The notes under the pieces: generated by a model | What the model saw: the letters and a program-made list of their open reading frames with translations, nothing else | The model's database searches: none | What the model was told of the DNA's origin: nothing | Made by a program: the position numbers and the translations under genes | Shown here: positions 8,477 through 16,328 of the stretch, piece after piece | Layout: every line of letters begins with the position of its first letter | How positions within the stretch are numbered: position 1 is the stretch's first letter | Source: Raineya sp964654605 | GTDB taxonomy: Bacteria > Bacteroidota > Bacteroidia > Cytophagales > Thermonemataceae | Assembly: GCA_964654605.1 (NCBI GenBank) | Contig: CAZZLW010000069.1 | Span: forward strand, 1-64,000 | DNA length: 64,000 nucleotides | Reading direction: 5' to 3'

Positions 8477-11400
8477 ATGCTCGGAGAAATACTTGGCAAA
8501 ATCGCTTCGGGAGCCGTAGTGGGTTATACAACCAACGACCTTGCCGTCAAGATGCTTTTTCGTAAAAAGTTTGGCTTGGGCGGCATCGTGCTGAAAACGC
8601 ACCATCAATTTGTAGAAAATATCAGCAAACTCGTAGAGCGTGAAATTATCAATCATCATACGCTTGCCAAAGAATTTGATAGCCCCGCCTTCAAAACCGC
8701 CATTGAGCAGAGCGTTCAAGATTTTTACACCGAGCATTTGAGCCAAATCTTGCAAAATACTCGCTTTGCCGATATTCCCCTTGCCGAAAATACTTGGGAT
8801 AATTTGAGCGAGTTGCTCTGCCAAATCGTGCAATCCGAACTGCAAAGCCACTTGCGAAATCTCTTGCAATTTGTAGAAATCAAAGATTTGCTTTCAACTG
8901 CTCAAATTGAGCATATCAGCCAAAGTATCAGCGAAAAAATTGCCCATTTGCCTTCGGAAATTGATTTGGAAACCTCTTTGCAACGCATCATTGAAAATAT
9001 CAGTGAAAATAGCCTGCAAGATATTTTTGGCGAAATATTTGTTCAGCGTATTTCTGAAAACCTGCAAAAGATTATTGCCAGTTATTACGATTTTCTGCTC
9101 CAAACGCCCCAAAATATTCTATTGCCTTTTTCGCAAGAAGTTTTGCAAAACGCCGAAATAGAGCAACTCGTAAGGCTTTTTTCGCAAAGCATTGCTCAAA
9201 AAGAAATGAGTAGCCTTGTTTCGGCAGGGCAGTTTCACGGCATCGTTACAGAAGTTTTGGAGCAAATTCATCAGTTTCTCAATTCGCACAAAGGCAAACT
9301 TATCATTCAAACGCTTGCCAAGTTTATCGTAGAAACTTTGCGGAGCGAACATACCACGCTTTTTGAACTGCTGAACCCTTCCTTAGAACAAAACTTTGAG
9401 AACTTTCTGCGAAAGCACCTGCCGCGTATTTTACAGCGTTTTATTAGCTACATTCAAACGCAAAAAAGTAAAATAGATAGCCTCATTGACCAAACCTTTC
9501 GCAACAACACACAATTTGCCCTGCAAGAGTGGCTTTTGGATATTTTCATCGGAAGCGTAAGTGAACAGGCACAAGTGGTGCGGAGAATTGTGGAGTTTAT
9601 TGAAAAATACGATGCAGGCGAACTTGCCCAAATTGCTACTGATTATCTGATTGACTATTTGAAAAAAAACACGATTAGCGAAATTATACAAAAGATAGAT
9701 AGCCAAAAAGCCATTGACTTTCTGACAGACAACTTGCTTAAAAATTTCAATGAAATTCTTTCCCAAATCCAGCCCAATCGCTTTGATAGCTATTTGAGCC
9801 AAAAAATAGGCGACTTTTTGACTTCGGTGCAAATGGAAAACTTTTTGCAGAAAGAACTCCAAAAACTGCGTGAGAGTGCTTGGCTCTATAATCTTTTGCA
9901 AAACCTTCGTTTTGAAAAAATTTTGATAAGCAAAATTCAAGAAAAACAAGAAAGTTTTACAAAGGTTGCTCTGAAAAGCATTTTTTCGGAAACGAATTTT
10001 GCTCAACTTGCTAGGTGGCTTGCAGAAAAAGCCCAAAACAAACTGCAAGAAAGTGAGGTCAAAGAAAAATTGCAAGCCTTTTTGAAAGATACAATTAGCA
10101 AAAATCTTGAAAAAGTACAACTACAAACTCTTTTTTCCGAAGCTGAAGGCAAAGATATAGCCGAAAAGCTAACAAGCAGACTTCGCAAAACGCTAAAAGG
10201 CTATTGGCAAAACATTGGTCAGGAAAATTTGCAGAAATATTTGCCCTTTTTGAATGCAGATGCCACTTTACACCAAAAAACCGCCGACTATCTGCAAAAA
10301 ACTTTGCTTTTGGAGCTTGAGAACCTCTTGAAAGGACGCATAGAAGCCCTTGTGAAGCAAAATCTTGCTCCTCTGCCCCCTGAACGCATACGCGATATGG
10401 TAGAAAATTTTATGGGTAGAGAGGTTGCTCCTATCAATGTGTTGGGGGCTATCTTGGGAGCGGGTGCAGGTGGGGTGCTGTCGGCTATACCTGCTCTACA
10501 AAATCCTTATGCGGCAAATGCCCTGAATGGTTTGGTGTATGGCATTACGGGATATGGTACTAATTGGCTTGCCCTGCGAATGATTTTTCGCCCCTACGAA
10601 GCCAAACGTATTGCAGGGCTGAAAGTGCCTTTTACGCCGGGCATTATTAGCAAAAATAAAAGCCGTTTTGCTCAGAATATGGGCAAATTTGTTCAGCAGA
10701 GCCTTTTGAACCGAGATAGCATCGTGAATAATTTTCACGGCAGTAGGAAACTGCTTCGTGAGTCGCTTTTGCGAATGATTGCCCAAGATGACTACGCCCT
10801 TTTGCAAAAAACGCTCACCCAAAACGAAATTGCTATCAGTAGCTACTTGCAAAACCAAGCCGATAGCTTTTTAGATAGCAAACAAGAAAGCCTTTGGAAA
10901 GCCTTAGAAAAGCAAATTCAAGGGCTTTTGAAACAGAATTTGAGCAATTTGGATACCAGTACCCTCAAAAGTGCCATAAAAACGCAAGTTAGCTCGCAAA
11001 AACTGCTTTTGCAGAGCGAAAAAACCATAGCAGATGTTTTAGGACTTGGCAAAAAAGCCCCCAAGCACCTTGCCGATTTGCTTCCTCGGGGTACTTGGGA
11101 GATTACCGAAAAACTTTTGGATAATTTTCTCAAAGAAAACCTTGAACGCTTTTCCCAACCCGAAAATACGCATCTGTGGCTTCCTCGCTTGCAAGAGTAT
11201 CTTTGGCAAGAGTACCAGAAGCTCGTAAAGCGTAAAATTTCTGATATTTTGCAGAAAAACCAAATTGAAGACCTGAAAGCAAATTTTGCCGATTTTTTAC
11301 GCAGACAGATTCGTAGCGAAAAAATACAAGAAAAAGTATTTCAGGGTTTTTCTAAAAGATTATATACCGAAATACACCCCGAACGTAAAATTAGCCAGGT

Positions 11401-12562
11401 GCTTGGGGGGAGAATCATTGAATTTTTGCGAGAAAATGCCATTTCGCTTGTCAAAAATCTTATCCAAAAAGGTCTGGATTGGCTCAACGAACACAAACGA
11501 GAGCTTGCCAACGAAGTTTATGAAAGAGCTTATGAAGAAAACAGAGCGGCGTTTATTTACAAAACGGTTATCAGGGAAACGGTTTTAGAGCTTTGCCAGT
11601 ACGGGATTCCTCGCTTTTTTAGGGAGCAGATGCCCGAAATTGTGATTACTATGGAGCAGGAAATTGCAAAAATTGGGCAAATTCCGCTATCCGAACTCAA
11701 TATTCGTATCAATGAGGAAGCTCTACGCCGTGCTATCAGTCGTTTTTTGGGTAACGAAAATTTAGGACAGACCACAGGCAAAGTTGCTGAAATTTTCTTG
11801 GAATATAGCCTTTTAGAAACCCCTCTTTTAGATTTTGTAAAAAACGAAGACGTTTTAGGCTTGAAAAATCTTTCGGCACACTTTGGGGCTGAAATCGCTC
11901 TATTGCAAGGACATTTGAAGTATCTGATAAGCGAAAAACCACTTTTTACGCAAACTATTGCTCATTTTATTACGCAAAATATGCGAGCCTTTGCCGAAAG
12001 CTACTCCCAACACTGGATTAGCGAAGATAGTACGAGCATTGCTCAAAAAATTGTTAGTTATGTACTCCCAAGCCGAGTGTTTGAAGAGGAAAAAAATAAA
12101 TGGATAGATGAGGCTTTTCGTTTGCTAAAAGCTGAAAGCTTGGAAAACTACCTGCAAACAGAAACCTTACTAAATGATTTGCACAAGGCTTTTGGGAAAA
12201 TACTACAAAAGCCACAAGTGAGGGATTTTTTACGAGAGCGTATTTCTGCCCTTACGCACCAACTTTTGCCCCAGATTTTGCCCAATATTTTGCCTTCTAC
12301 CAAAGAGTATCTATCTTTTCAGATTTTAGAGGCAGTTTTTGAGGCTTTGGACGATAATTTACCTCAACTTTTGCTTTCTATTGATTTGCACAAGGTAGTT
12401 GTAGAAGAAATTGAGGCAATGCACCCCAAAGAAGTAGAAGCCCTTTTTTATAGCTTTGCGGCGATATATTTTCGTGAGCTTATCAACTATGGTTTTGGCT
12501 TTGGGGTGCTTTTTGGCTTGGCAGTAGATGGCATTTTACAAGGAATAAACCTACTTATCTGA
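8477..12562 (+). CDS. Double-length DUF445-family membrane protein
   Basis: 1361 residues with two copies of the DUF445 membrane motif. The first is at the N-terminus (GAVVGYTTNDLAVKMLFRKKF). The second is near 650-720, after a glycine-rich helix (GAILGAGAGGVLSAIPALQ), in the form ITGYGTNWLALRMIFRPYE. Between and after them are long amphipathic helical regions rich in Gln, Lys and Leu. The C-terminus ends in a hydrophobic helix (FGFGVLFGLAVDGILQGINLL). Ordinary DUF445 (YheB/YjiN-type) proteins are about 400 residues, so this looks like an internal duplication with expanded helices. Function is unknown; a membrane-anchored structural or stress role is the usual guess. Copies of its 3' end occur twice downstream (14152 and 15403). 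Confidence 0.85.
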   Translation: MLGEILGKIASGAVVGYTTNDLAVKMLFRKKFGLGGIVLKTHHQFVENISKLVEREIINHHTLAKEFDSPAFKTAIEQSVQDFYTEHLSQILQNTRFADIPLAENTWDNLSELLCQIVQSELQSHLRNLLQFVEIKDLLSTAQIEHISQSISEKIAHLPSEIDLETSLQRIIENISENSLQDIFGEIFVQRISENLQKIIASYYDFLLQTPQNILLPFSQEVLQNAEIEQLVRLFSQSIAQKEMSSLVSAGQFHGIVTEVLEQIHQFLNSHKGKLIIQTLAKFIVETLRSEHTTLFELLNPSLEQNFENFLRKHLPRILQRFISYIQTQKSKIDSLIDQTFRNNTQFALQEWLLDIFIGSVSEQAQVVRRIVEFIEKYDAGELAQIATDYLIDYLKKNTISEIIQKIDSQKAIDFLTDNLLKNFNEILSQIQPNRFDSYLSQKIGDFLTSVQMENFLQKELQKLRESAWLYNLLQNLRFEKILISKIQEKQESFTKVALKSIFSETNFAQLARWLAEKAQNKLQESEVKEKLQAFLKDTISKNLEKVQLQTLFSEAEGKDIAEKLTSRLRKTLKGYWQNIGQENLQKYLPFLNADATLHQKTADYLQKTLLLELENLLKGRIEALVKQNLAPLPPERIRDMVENFMGREVAPINVLGAILGAGAGGVLSAIPALQNPYAANALNGLVYGITGYGTNWLALRMIFRPYEAKRIAGLKVPFTPGIISKNKSRFAQNMGKFVQQSLLNRDSIVNNFHGSRKLLRESLLRMIAQDDYALLQKTLTQNEIAISSYLQNQADSFLDSKQESLWKALEKQIQGLLKQNLSNLDTSTLKSAIKTQVSSQKLLLQSEKTIADVLGLGKKAPKHLADLLPRGTWEITEKLLDNFLKENLERFSQPENTHLWLPRLQEYLWQEYQKLVKRKISDILQKNQIEDLKANFADFLRRQIRSEKIQEKVFQGFSKRLYTEIHPERKISQVLGGRIIEFLRENAISLVKNLIQKGLDWLNEHKRELANEVYERAYEENRAAFIYKTVIRETVLELCQYGIPRFFREQMPEIVITMEQEIAKIGQIPLSELNIRINEEALRRAISRFLGNENLGQTTGKVAEIFLEYSLLETPLLDFVKNEDVLGLKNLSAHFGAEIALLQGHLKYLISEKPLFTQTIAHFITQNMRAFAESYSQHWISEDSTSIAQKIVSYVLPSRVFEEEKNKWIDEAFRLLKAESLENYLQTETLLNDLHKAFGKILQKPQVRDFLRERISALTHQLLPQILPNILPSTKEYLSFQILEAVFEALDDNLPQLLLSIDLHKVVVEEIEAMHPKEVEALFYSFAAIYFRELINYGFGFGVLFGLAVDGILQGINLLI

Positions 12563-12731
12563 ACCTAAAATATTTGAAAAATACCACAAATTTCTTTGAA
12601 AGGTGAAACTTTTGAAAAAAGTTTGAAAAAAGTTTGAAAAAAGTTTGAAAAAAGTTTGTATTCGCTGTAGTATTGCACCAAGAAATTTTTGAGCTCAAAA
12701 TTTCGAGTTTTATTTTCCACCTTAAAATTCA
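12504..12731 (+). repeat. Repeat copy A: DUF445 3' end plus promoter-leader module
   Basis: From the last codons of DUF445 through 12731 the sequence recurs at 14152-14390 (copy B) with few changes. The module holds an array of 11-bp units (GTTTGAAAAAA) at about 12611-12657, a promoter, and a conserved untranslated leader with the palindrome TTTTGAGCTCAAAA. The leader part is also found, inverted, at 30041-30140. Copy A is attached to the intact DUF445 gene and is therefore probably the original. Confidence 0.85.
12644..12675 (+). promoter_or_regulatory. Promoter of leader module A
   Basis: TTTG (12644-12647), 20 bases, TAGTATTG (12668-12675). The -33 TTTG is itself one of the 11-bp A-tract units, so upstream DNA carries A-runs once per helical turn and is probably curved. 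A conserved leader of about 60 bases separates it from ATG 12738. Confidence 0.6.
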
Positions 12732-12737
12732 AGTTTT

Positions 12738-13124
12738 ATGTTGAAGAGTTTAATTTTCAGTATCAGCTTGTTATTTAGCTTTTCCTCTCAATCTGTTTAC
12801 AACATTCACAAAAATGTGCGTTCTAACTATTGTATAACTTGTGATGATGAGAAGTTAGAAAAAATCCTTTCTCAAATTAAAGAAAAAATATTCTTGGAAG
12901 GAGCTACTTTGACATCCGAGAATAGATTTCCTACTACAAACATTGATACTAGAAAAAAGGTAGTTTGGCAAGGTAGTATCAATTATTGCGATGGGCAATG
13001 TACTTCCATTATTACAGTTACGCAAAGTTGTTTTTTGTTCTTTTGTAGTTACTCTACCAGCGAAGATCCAGTAACCCCCAATTGTGAATGTGGCGACTTT
13101 TGCCCTTGTACTTTTGTGGATTAA
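12738..13124 (+). CDS. Small secreted cysteine-rich protein, unknown function
   Basis: 128 residues starting with a signal peptide (MLKSLIFSISLLFSFSSQS). The mature part begins near NYCITCDDEKLEK. It carries ten cysteines, eight of them in the second half (NYCDGQC, a single C, then FFC, CECGDFCPC). This suggests disulfide bonds or metal binding outside the cytoplasm. I do not recognise the family. It is the first gene behind leader module A and ends three bases before the next ATG, so the two are surely co-transcribed. The position within a mosaic of duplicated gene ends suggests acquired accessory cargo. Confidence 0.6.
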   Translation: MLKSLIFSISLLFSFSSQSVYNIHKNVRSNYCITCDDEKLEKILSQIKEKIFLEGATLTSENRFPTTNIDTRKKVVWQGSINYCDGQCTSIITVTQSCFLFFCSYSTSEDPVTPNCECGDFCPCTFVD

Positions 13125-13127
13125 ACT

Positions 13128-14111
13128 ATGAAAGGTAATGTTTTTATCCTCTGCTTGCTAATTGTTGCAAGCAGAGGATACTCACAGAGGTTATTAGAAG
13201 GGTTTGTATTTGAAAAAAATACTCAAAAGCCCTTACAAGGTGTAAGCATTTATTTGAAAAGTCAGAATAAAGTTATCTTTACTGATGAAAGAGGCTTTTT
13301 TTCTATAAAAAGTCAAAAAAATGATGATACCTTGCTAATTAGCCAAGTCGCATACAAAAACATAGAAGTTCCGTTAAGCTCTTTTCAAGTGCCGTTTAAT
13401 TGCTATTTGGAAACTGATGAAGAGATTGAAGCGATTACCATTACGCCAAGAAAAAAGAAATATTCTGAAAGAGTAAAAATTGGGGATTTGAGAGTTCCTC
13501 AAAGTAATTTTCTTGTAAGAAATACACAATACTTTTTTACATCATACTCTCCGATTGTAACTTTTATTCCTAACCCAAGGAAACAAGAAGGCTTTATTGA
13601 AAAAGTATTCATAAAGATTTATCAAGATAAAGTCAAGGAAAAGACACATATCAATCCAAGTCTTACTCAAAAGAAACAAAATTTCTCAATTCAACCTCCT
13701 GAATATTTGAAAATTAAGATTTTATTTTTTTCGGCAAAGGATACTATTCCCTATCAAAACTTATCCAAAGAGCCTATTGTATTAGAAATCCGAGAATTTA
13801 AAAGTCAGTGGATAGATGTTTCAACATTTAACGTTCCGTTTCCCGAAAATGGCGTTTTTGCAGGAATGCAAGTGATAGAGGTAAATGGAAAAGATGGATG
13901 GGGAAATGTGCGTATTCCTATGTTTTTTTCAAAAAAAATGCATTATGATTACTTATTTACGAAAGGAAAATGGAAAAGGAATAATATCTCACAAGGCTAT
14001 CTGGATAATAAAAGCGGTTGGGTAGTTTCTCGTGAAGAGGCAATAGAAATGGGAATGAAATTTAAGGAAAAAAGATACACTTATGGTTTTGCAGTAGAGG
14101 TTGCTTATTGA
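13128..14111 (+). CDS. Secreted CarboxypepD_reg-like domain protein
   Basis: 327 residues. After a signal peptide (MKGNVFILCLLIVASRGYSQ) comes a carboxypeptidase-regulatory-like beta-sandwich (LLEGFVFEKNTQKPLQGVSIYLK ... DERGFFSIKSQ ... LLISQVAYKNIEVPL; about 22-100), the fold seen at the N-termini of TonB-dependent receptors and many Bacteroidota surface proteins. The remaining 220 residues are predicted mostly strand (GNVRIPMFFSKKMHYDY) and are not recognised. There is no TonB barrel. It is the second gene of a two-gene operon. A perfect 14-bp inverted repeat lies within its first 18 codons and may control its translation. Confidence 0.72.
   Translation: MKGNVFILCLLIVASRGYSQRLLEGFVFEKNTQKPLQGVSIYLKSQNKVIFTDERGFFSIKSQKNDDTLLISQVAYKNIEVPLSSFQVPFNCYLETDEEIEAITITPRKKKYSERVKIGDLRVPQSNFLVRNTQYFFTSYSPIVTFIPNPRKQEGFIEKVFIKIYQDKVKEKTHINPSLTQKKQNFSIQPPEYLKIKILFFSAKDTIPYQNLSKEPIVLEIREFKSQWIDVSTFNVPFPENGVFAGMQVIEVNGKDGWGNVRIPMFFSKKMHYDYLFTKGKWKRNNISQGYLDNKSGWVVSREEAIEMGMKFKEKRYTYGFAVEVAY
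13145..13180 (+). promoter_or_regulatory. Perfect 14-bp hairpin inside the start of the CarboxypepD_reg gene
   Basis: TATCCTCTGCTTGC (13145-13158), an 8-base loop, and the exact complement at 13167-13180. It starts 15 bases after the ATG-containing triplet at 13128, inside the signal-peptide codons. No T-run follows, so it is more likely a translation or mRNA-stability element than a terminator. Confidence 0.55.
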
Positions 14112-14151
14112 AGCAATAATATTACTTTCGTGATTTTATCGCTTTGTTATA

Positions 14152-14390
14152 TGTGCTTTTTGGCTTGGCAGTAGATGGCATTTTACAAGGATTAAACCTA
14201 CTTATCTGAACCTGAAATATTTGAAAAATATCATCAATTTCTTTGAAAGGTGAAACTTTTGAAAAACTTTTGAAAAAAGTTTGAAAAAAGTTTGAAAAAA
14301 GTTTGAAAAAAGTTGGTATTCGCTGTAGAATTGCACCAAGAAATTTTTGAGCTCAAAATTTCGAGTTTTATTTTCCACCTTAAAGTTTAA
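14152..14390 (+). repeat. Repeat copy B: DUF445 tail plus promoter-leader module
   Basis: Begins in the last codons of the DUF445 sequence (GTGCTTTTTGGCTTGGC), includes the TGA, the downstream spacer, the 11-bp A-tract array, the promoter and the leader, and stops just before ATG 14395. The match to copy A is nearly base for base. The DUF445 codons here have no gene in front of them. Confidence 0.85.
14302..14333 (+). promoter_or_regulatory. Promoter of leader module B
   Basis: TTTG (14302-14305), exactly 20 bases, TAGAATTG (14326-14333). Spacing and context are identical to module A; the last array unit has mutated from GTTTG to GTTGG. Confidence 0.6.
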
Positions 14391-14394
14391 AAAA

Positions 14395-15051
14395 ATGAAA
14401 AAGTTATTTTCGATTTTCGCATTTTTATCTATCTTTTTAGTTCTATTTAGCTGTAAATACACATCTGATAACAATGTAAGTCCAATAAAACAAGACGATG
14501 CAGAGAAATCCGTATTAGATTATCAAACCACTAAAAACACACTATTTACTTCTCTTAAAGAGTTGCAAAAAAATAGTATTGTATCAAGAAATGGAGAAGC
14601 TACTGATTTATTTGCAGATGAAGAAAGTCAGCAAATTGCTCTTGAAAACAGTATAGCTGTTCTTCATTCAAAAGAAATAACAGATGAAATGATTATTGAG
14701 GAGTTTGGGAGTCTTACTAACCCAGAAATCATTCCTACAGCATTAGCAGTTACTAGAATTACTGATGAAACCGAAGCAGGTTATTGGGTAATAGATGTAG
14801 AAACAGGCTTTTGCTATTCGACAGGTAATTATTATAATCCTAATGGGCAAAGAGGTCCTGGTGACAGTATAGTAGATTGTGCTATGGAAGCCTTGGGAGT
14901 TCCTGCTTCACTTATAGTAGGAGCAGCAGAGGGTAGCCTTACGCGAGAAGCATTATTGAAAGCTGCACGTAAATTGGCAAAAAGAACCCTTGGCTGGATC
15001 GGTGTTGCTATCGCTGTTTATGAGTTTGGTGATTGTATGGGTTGGTGGTAA
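14395..15051 (+). CDS. Lipoprotein with a small Ala/Gly-rich cationic C-terminal domain (toxin-like)
   Basis: 218 residues from ATG 14395, which directly follows leader module B; a 16-codon longer frame would run into the leader. A lipoprotein signal (MKKLFSIFAFLSIFLVLFSC, C20) is followed by a polar region of about 125 residues. The last 57 residues are different: bounded by C162 and C214, rich in Ala, Gly and Lys, with an amphipathic stretch (REALLKAARKLAKRTLG) and a hydrophobic one (WIGVAIAVYEFG), ending CMGWW. This composition resembles membrane-active peptides or bacteriocin cores. A two-helix membrane protein follows at once, the usual order for effector and immunity. No family is recognised and the toxin idea is inference. 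Confidence 0.6.
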   Translation: MKKLFSIFAFLSIFLVLFSCKYTSDNNVSPIKQDDAEKSVLDYQTTKNTLFTSLKELQKNSIVSRNGEATDLFADEESQQIALENSIAVLHSKEITDEMIIEEFGSLTNPEIIPTALAVTRITDETEAGYWVIDVETGFCYSTGNYYNPNGQRGPGDSIVDCAMEALGVPASLIVGAAEGSLTREALLKAARKLAKRTLGWIGVAIAVYEFGDCMGWW

Positions 15052-15065
15052 ATGTAAAGAGTTTT

Positions 15066-15227
15066 ATGAAATACATTATTCTAATTGGCTATTTGTATAT
15101 TGTTTTTGTTTTATTACTCAATTTATGGAGTAATTTCAAAGAAAAGAAAAGTGCTTGGTACTTAAATGTTATAGGTGTTTTGGCACTAGTATATTATATT
15201 TACAAGCATATTACTGAGAACTTTTAA
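15066..15227 (+). CDS. 53-residue two-helix membrane protein, possible immunity partner
   Basis: Starts at ATG 15066, 14 bases after the lipoprotein stop. It consists of one hydrophobic helix (YIILIGYLYIVFVLLLNLW), a charged turn (NFKEKKSAWY) and a second helix (LNVIGVLALVYYIY). Small two-helix membrane proteins directly behind a peptide-toxin gene are typical of immunity proteins, but size and topology are the only evidence. An alternative start at 15033 would overlap the upstream gene. A strong terminator follows. Confidence 0.5.
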   Translation: MKYIILIGYLYIVFVLLLNLWSNFKEKKSAWYLNVIGVLALVYYIYKHITENF

Positions 15228-15243
15228 TTGCAATCAGCCTTAT

Positions 15244-15275
15244 ATGACAACATCACATCCAAGTGATGTTGTCAT
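15244..15275 (+). terminator. Hairpin terminator after the lipoprotein/two-helix operon
   Basis: ATGACAACATCAC (15244-15256), loop ATCCAA, perfect 13-bp complement (15263-15275). The duplicated TDO tail begins right after the right arm, just as the genuine TDO tail begins right after a hairpin at 16287-16321. Confidence 0.6.
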
Positions 15276-15383
15276 TTAGCAAGTTGTCCCCATCATTTCC
15301 TTTACTTTTTTTCGCCCCCCATTCGTTTTTTTCGGTTTCGTTCCAAAGTGAAGGGGAGAAGATGATTTTCTGGAAATTGGGGA
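15276..15383 (-). pseudogene. Duplicated 3' end of the tryptophan 2,3-dioxygenase gene
   Basis: Bases 15276-15383 match 16320-16427 with scattered changes, for example the shared GTTTCGTTCCAAAGTGAAGG. They correspond to about the last 30 codons of TDO on the minus strand. No upstream TDO sequence is attached and the frame is altered, so this is a relic. It abuts a DUF445-tail relic, which marks a duplication junction. Confidence 0.85.
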
Positions 15384-15402
15384 TTAATTGCTATTTCAAT
15401 TC

Positions 15403-15612
15403 CTGCTTTCTATCGATTTGCACAAGGTAGTTTAGAAGAAATTGAGGCAATGCACCCCAAAGAAGTAGAAGCCCTTTTTTATAGCTTTGCGGCGATATAT
15501 TTTCGAGAGCTTATCAATTATGGTTTTGGTTTTGGGGTGCTTTTTGGCTTGGCAGTAGATGGTATTTTACAAGGAATAAACCTACTTATCTGAACCTAAA
15601 ATATTTGAAAAA
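15403..15612 (+). pseudogene. Duplicated 3' end of the DUF445 gene (repeat copy C)
   Basis: Bases 15403-15612 match 12371-12583 of the intact gene, including its TGA and about 20 bases beyond. One base is missing within GTAGTTGTAGAAG, which shifts the frame, so it is not translated as the native C-terminus. It lacks the A-tract array and leader present in copies A and B. It lies 19 bases from the TDO-tail relic. Confidence 0.85.
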
Positions 15613-15689
15613 ATTGTATAGCTGGCATATAAATTGCAAAGTAGCTTTTTACAAAACTATTCCAAAGTAGAAATTTCAAAGGCAAATCA

Positions 15690-16223
15690 ATGAAAAAGGG
15701 CATTTTCTTTTCGTTATTTCTTTCATTTTTGGCTATTTTTGCAAGTGGGCAAGAATTTCAATCAGACGAATGGAATATAGGTATTTCCAATGGTATAGGT
15801 GGGGCTAATCTATTCTTACTGCCTGCTTTGGATATTGTGTATCAAAAAAATACATTCTCGTTTGCTCCAAGCAGAAACACTTGGGGAGTAGCTTATATAC
15901 GAGAACTTAAAAAATTCGGTAGTAAGCAAAACTTTGAATGGATTTTTACTGCCGCTTTTGCCGCAGAATTTAGACCAAGTATTGAAGAGCCTATCCAAAA
16001 TATCAAAATCAGTGATTATTACGCCAAACCCAAACAGAAAAACGGCAGGTATATTTATATGGTTTTTAGTGGTATCAGAACAAACTTTCTAAAACATCTT
16101 GCGATTTCTGCTCAAATAGGCTTTGCCGCCATTGATGAAACTTATAGGACACCAACACGGTTACTTGTACTGCAACCTTCTGCACAAATCGGTTTAGGAC
16201 TTTACCTATTCAAAAGATATTGA
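15690..16223 (+). CDS. Secreted, probably outer-membrane beta-barrel protein, unknown function
   Basis: 177 residues with a signal peptide (MKKGIFFSLFLSFLAIFASGQ). The mature part alternates polar and hydrophobic residues with repeated aromatic ends (WNIGISNGIGGANLFLL, NTWGVAYIREL, FEWIFTAAFAAEFR, YIYMVFSGIRTNFLKHLAISAQIGFAAI). It finishes with LQPSAQIGLGLYLFKRY, an aromatic-ended strand typical of outer-membrane barrels. No named family is recognised. It is the last cargo gene of the DUF445/TDO island and follows repeat copy C. Confidence 0.6.
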   Translation: MKKGIFFSLFLSFLAIFASGQEFQSDEWNIGISNGIGGANLFLLPALDIVYQKNTFSFAPSRNTWGVAYIRELKKFGSKQNFEWIFTAAFAAEFRPSIEEPIQNIKISDYYAKPKQKNGRYIYMVFSGIRTNFLKHLAISAQIGFAAIDETYRTPTRLLVLQPSAQIGLGLYLFKRY

Positions 16224-16286
16224 TACTTACGAAAATATTTCATAGAAGACTTGAATTTTTGATGATAAAGCATTTAACCTGAATAT

Positions 16287-16321
16287 AAGCGACCAATCGC
16301 TTTGTTGTGATATGGTCGCTT
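16287..16321 (-). terminator. Terminator of the tryptophan 2,3-dioxygenase gene
   Basis: AAGCGACCA (16287-16295) pairs with TGGTCGCTT (16313-16321), a 9-bp stem with a 17-base loop, eight bases past the stop codon of the minus-strand gene. Confidence 0.5.
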
Positions 16322-16328
16322 TGCAAGT

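Noticed and set aside
12611..12657. A-tract array considered as a CRISPR-like repeat
   Set aside because: Units of 11 bp without spacers; no cas genes in the window.
14202..14474. 90-residue minus-strand frame across the leader module
   Set aside because: It arises from the A-tract repeats and the opposite strand of the lipoprotein start.
15612..15690. Possible promoter TTTG / TATAAATTG for the barrel gene
   Set aside because: Spacing to a clean TAnnTTTG could not be matched; too weak to list.
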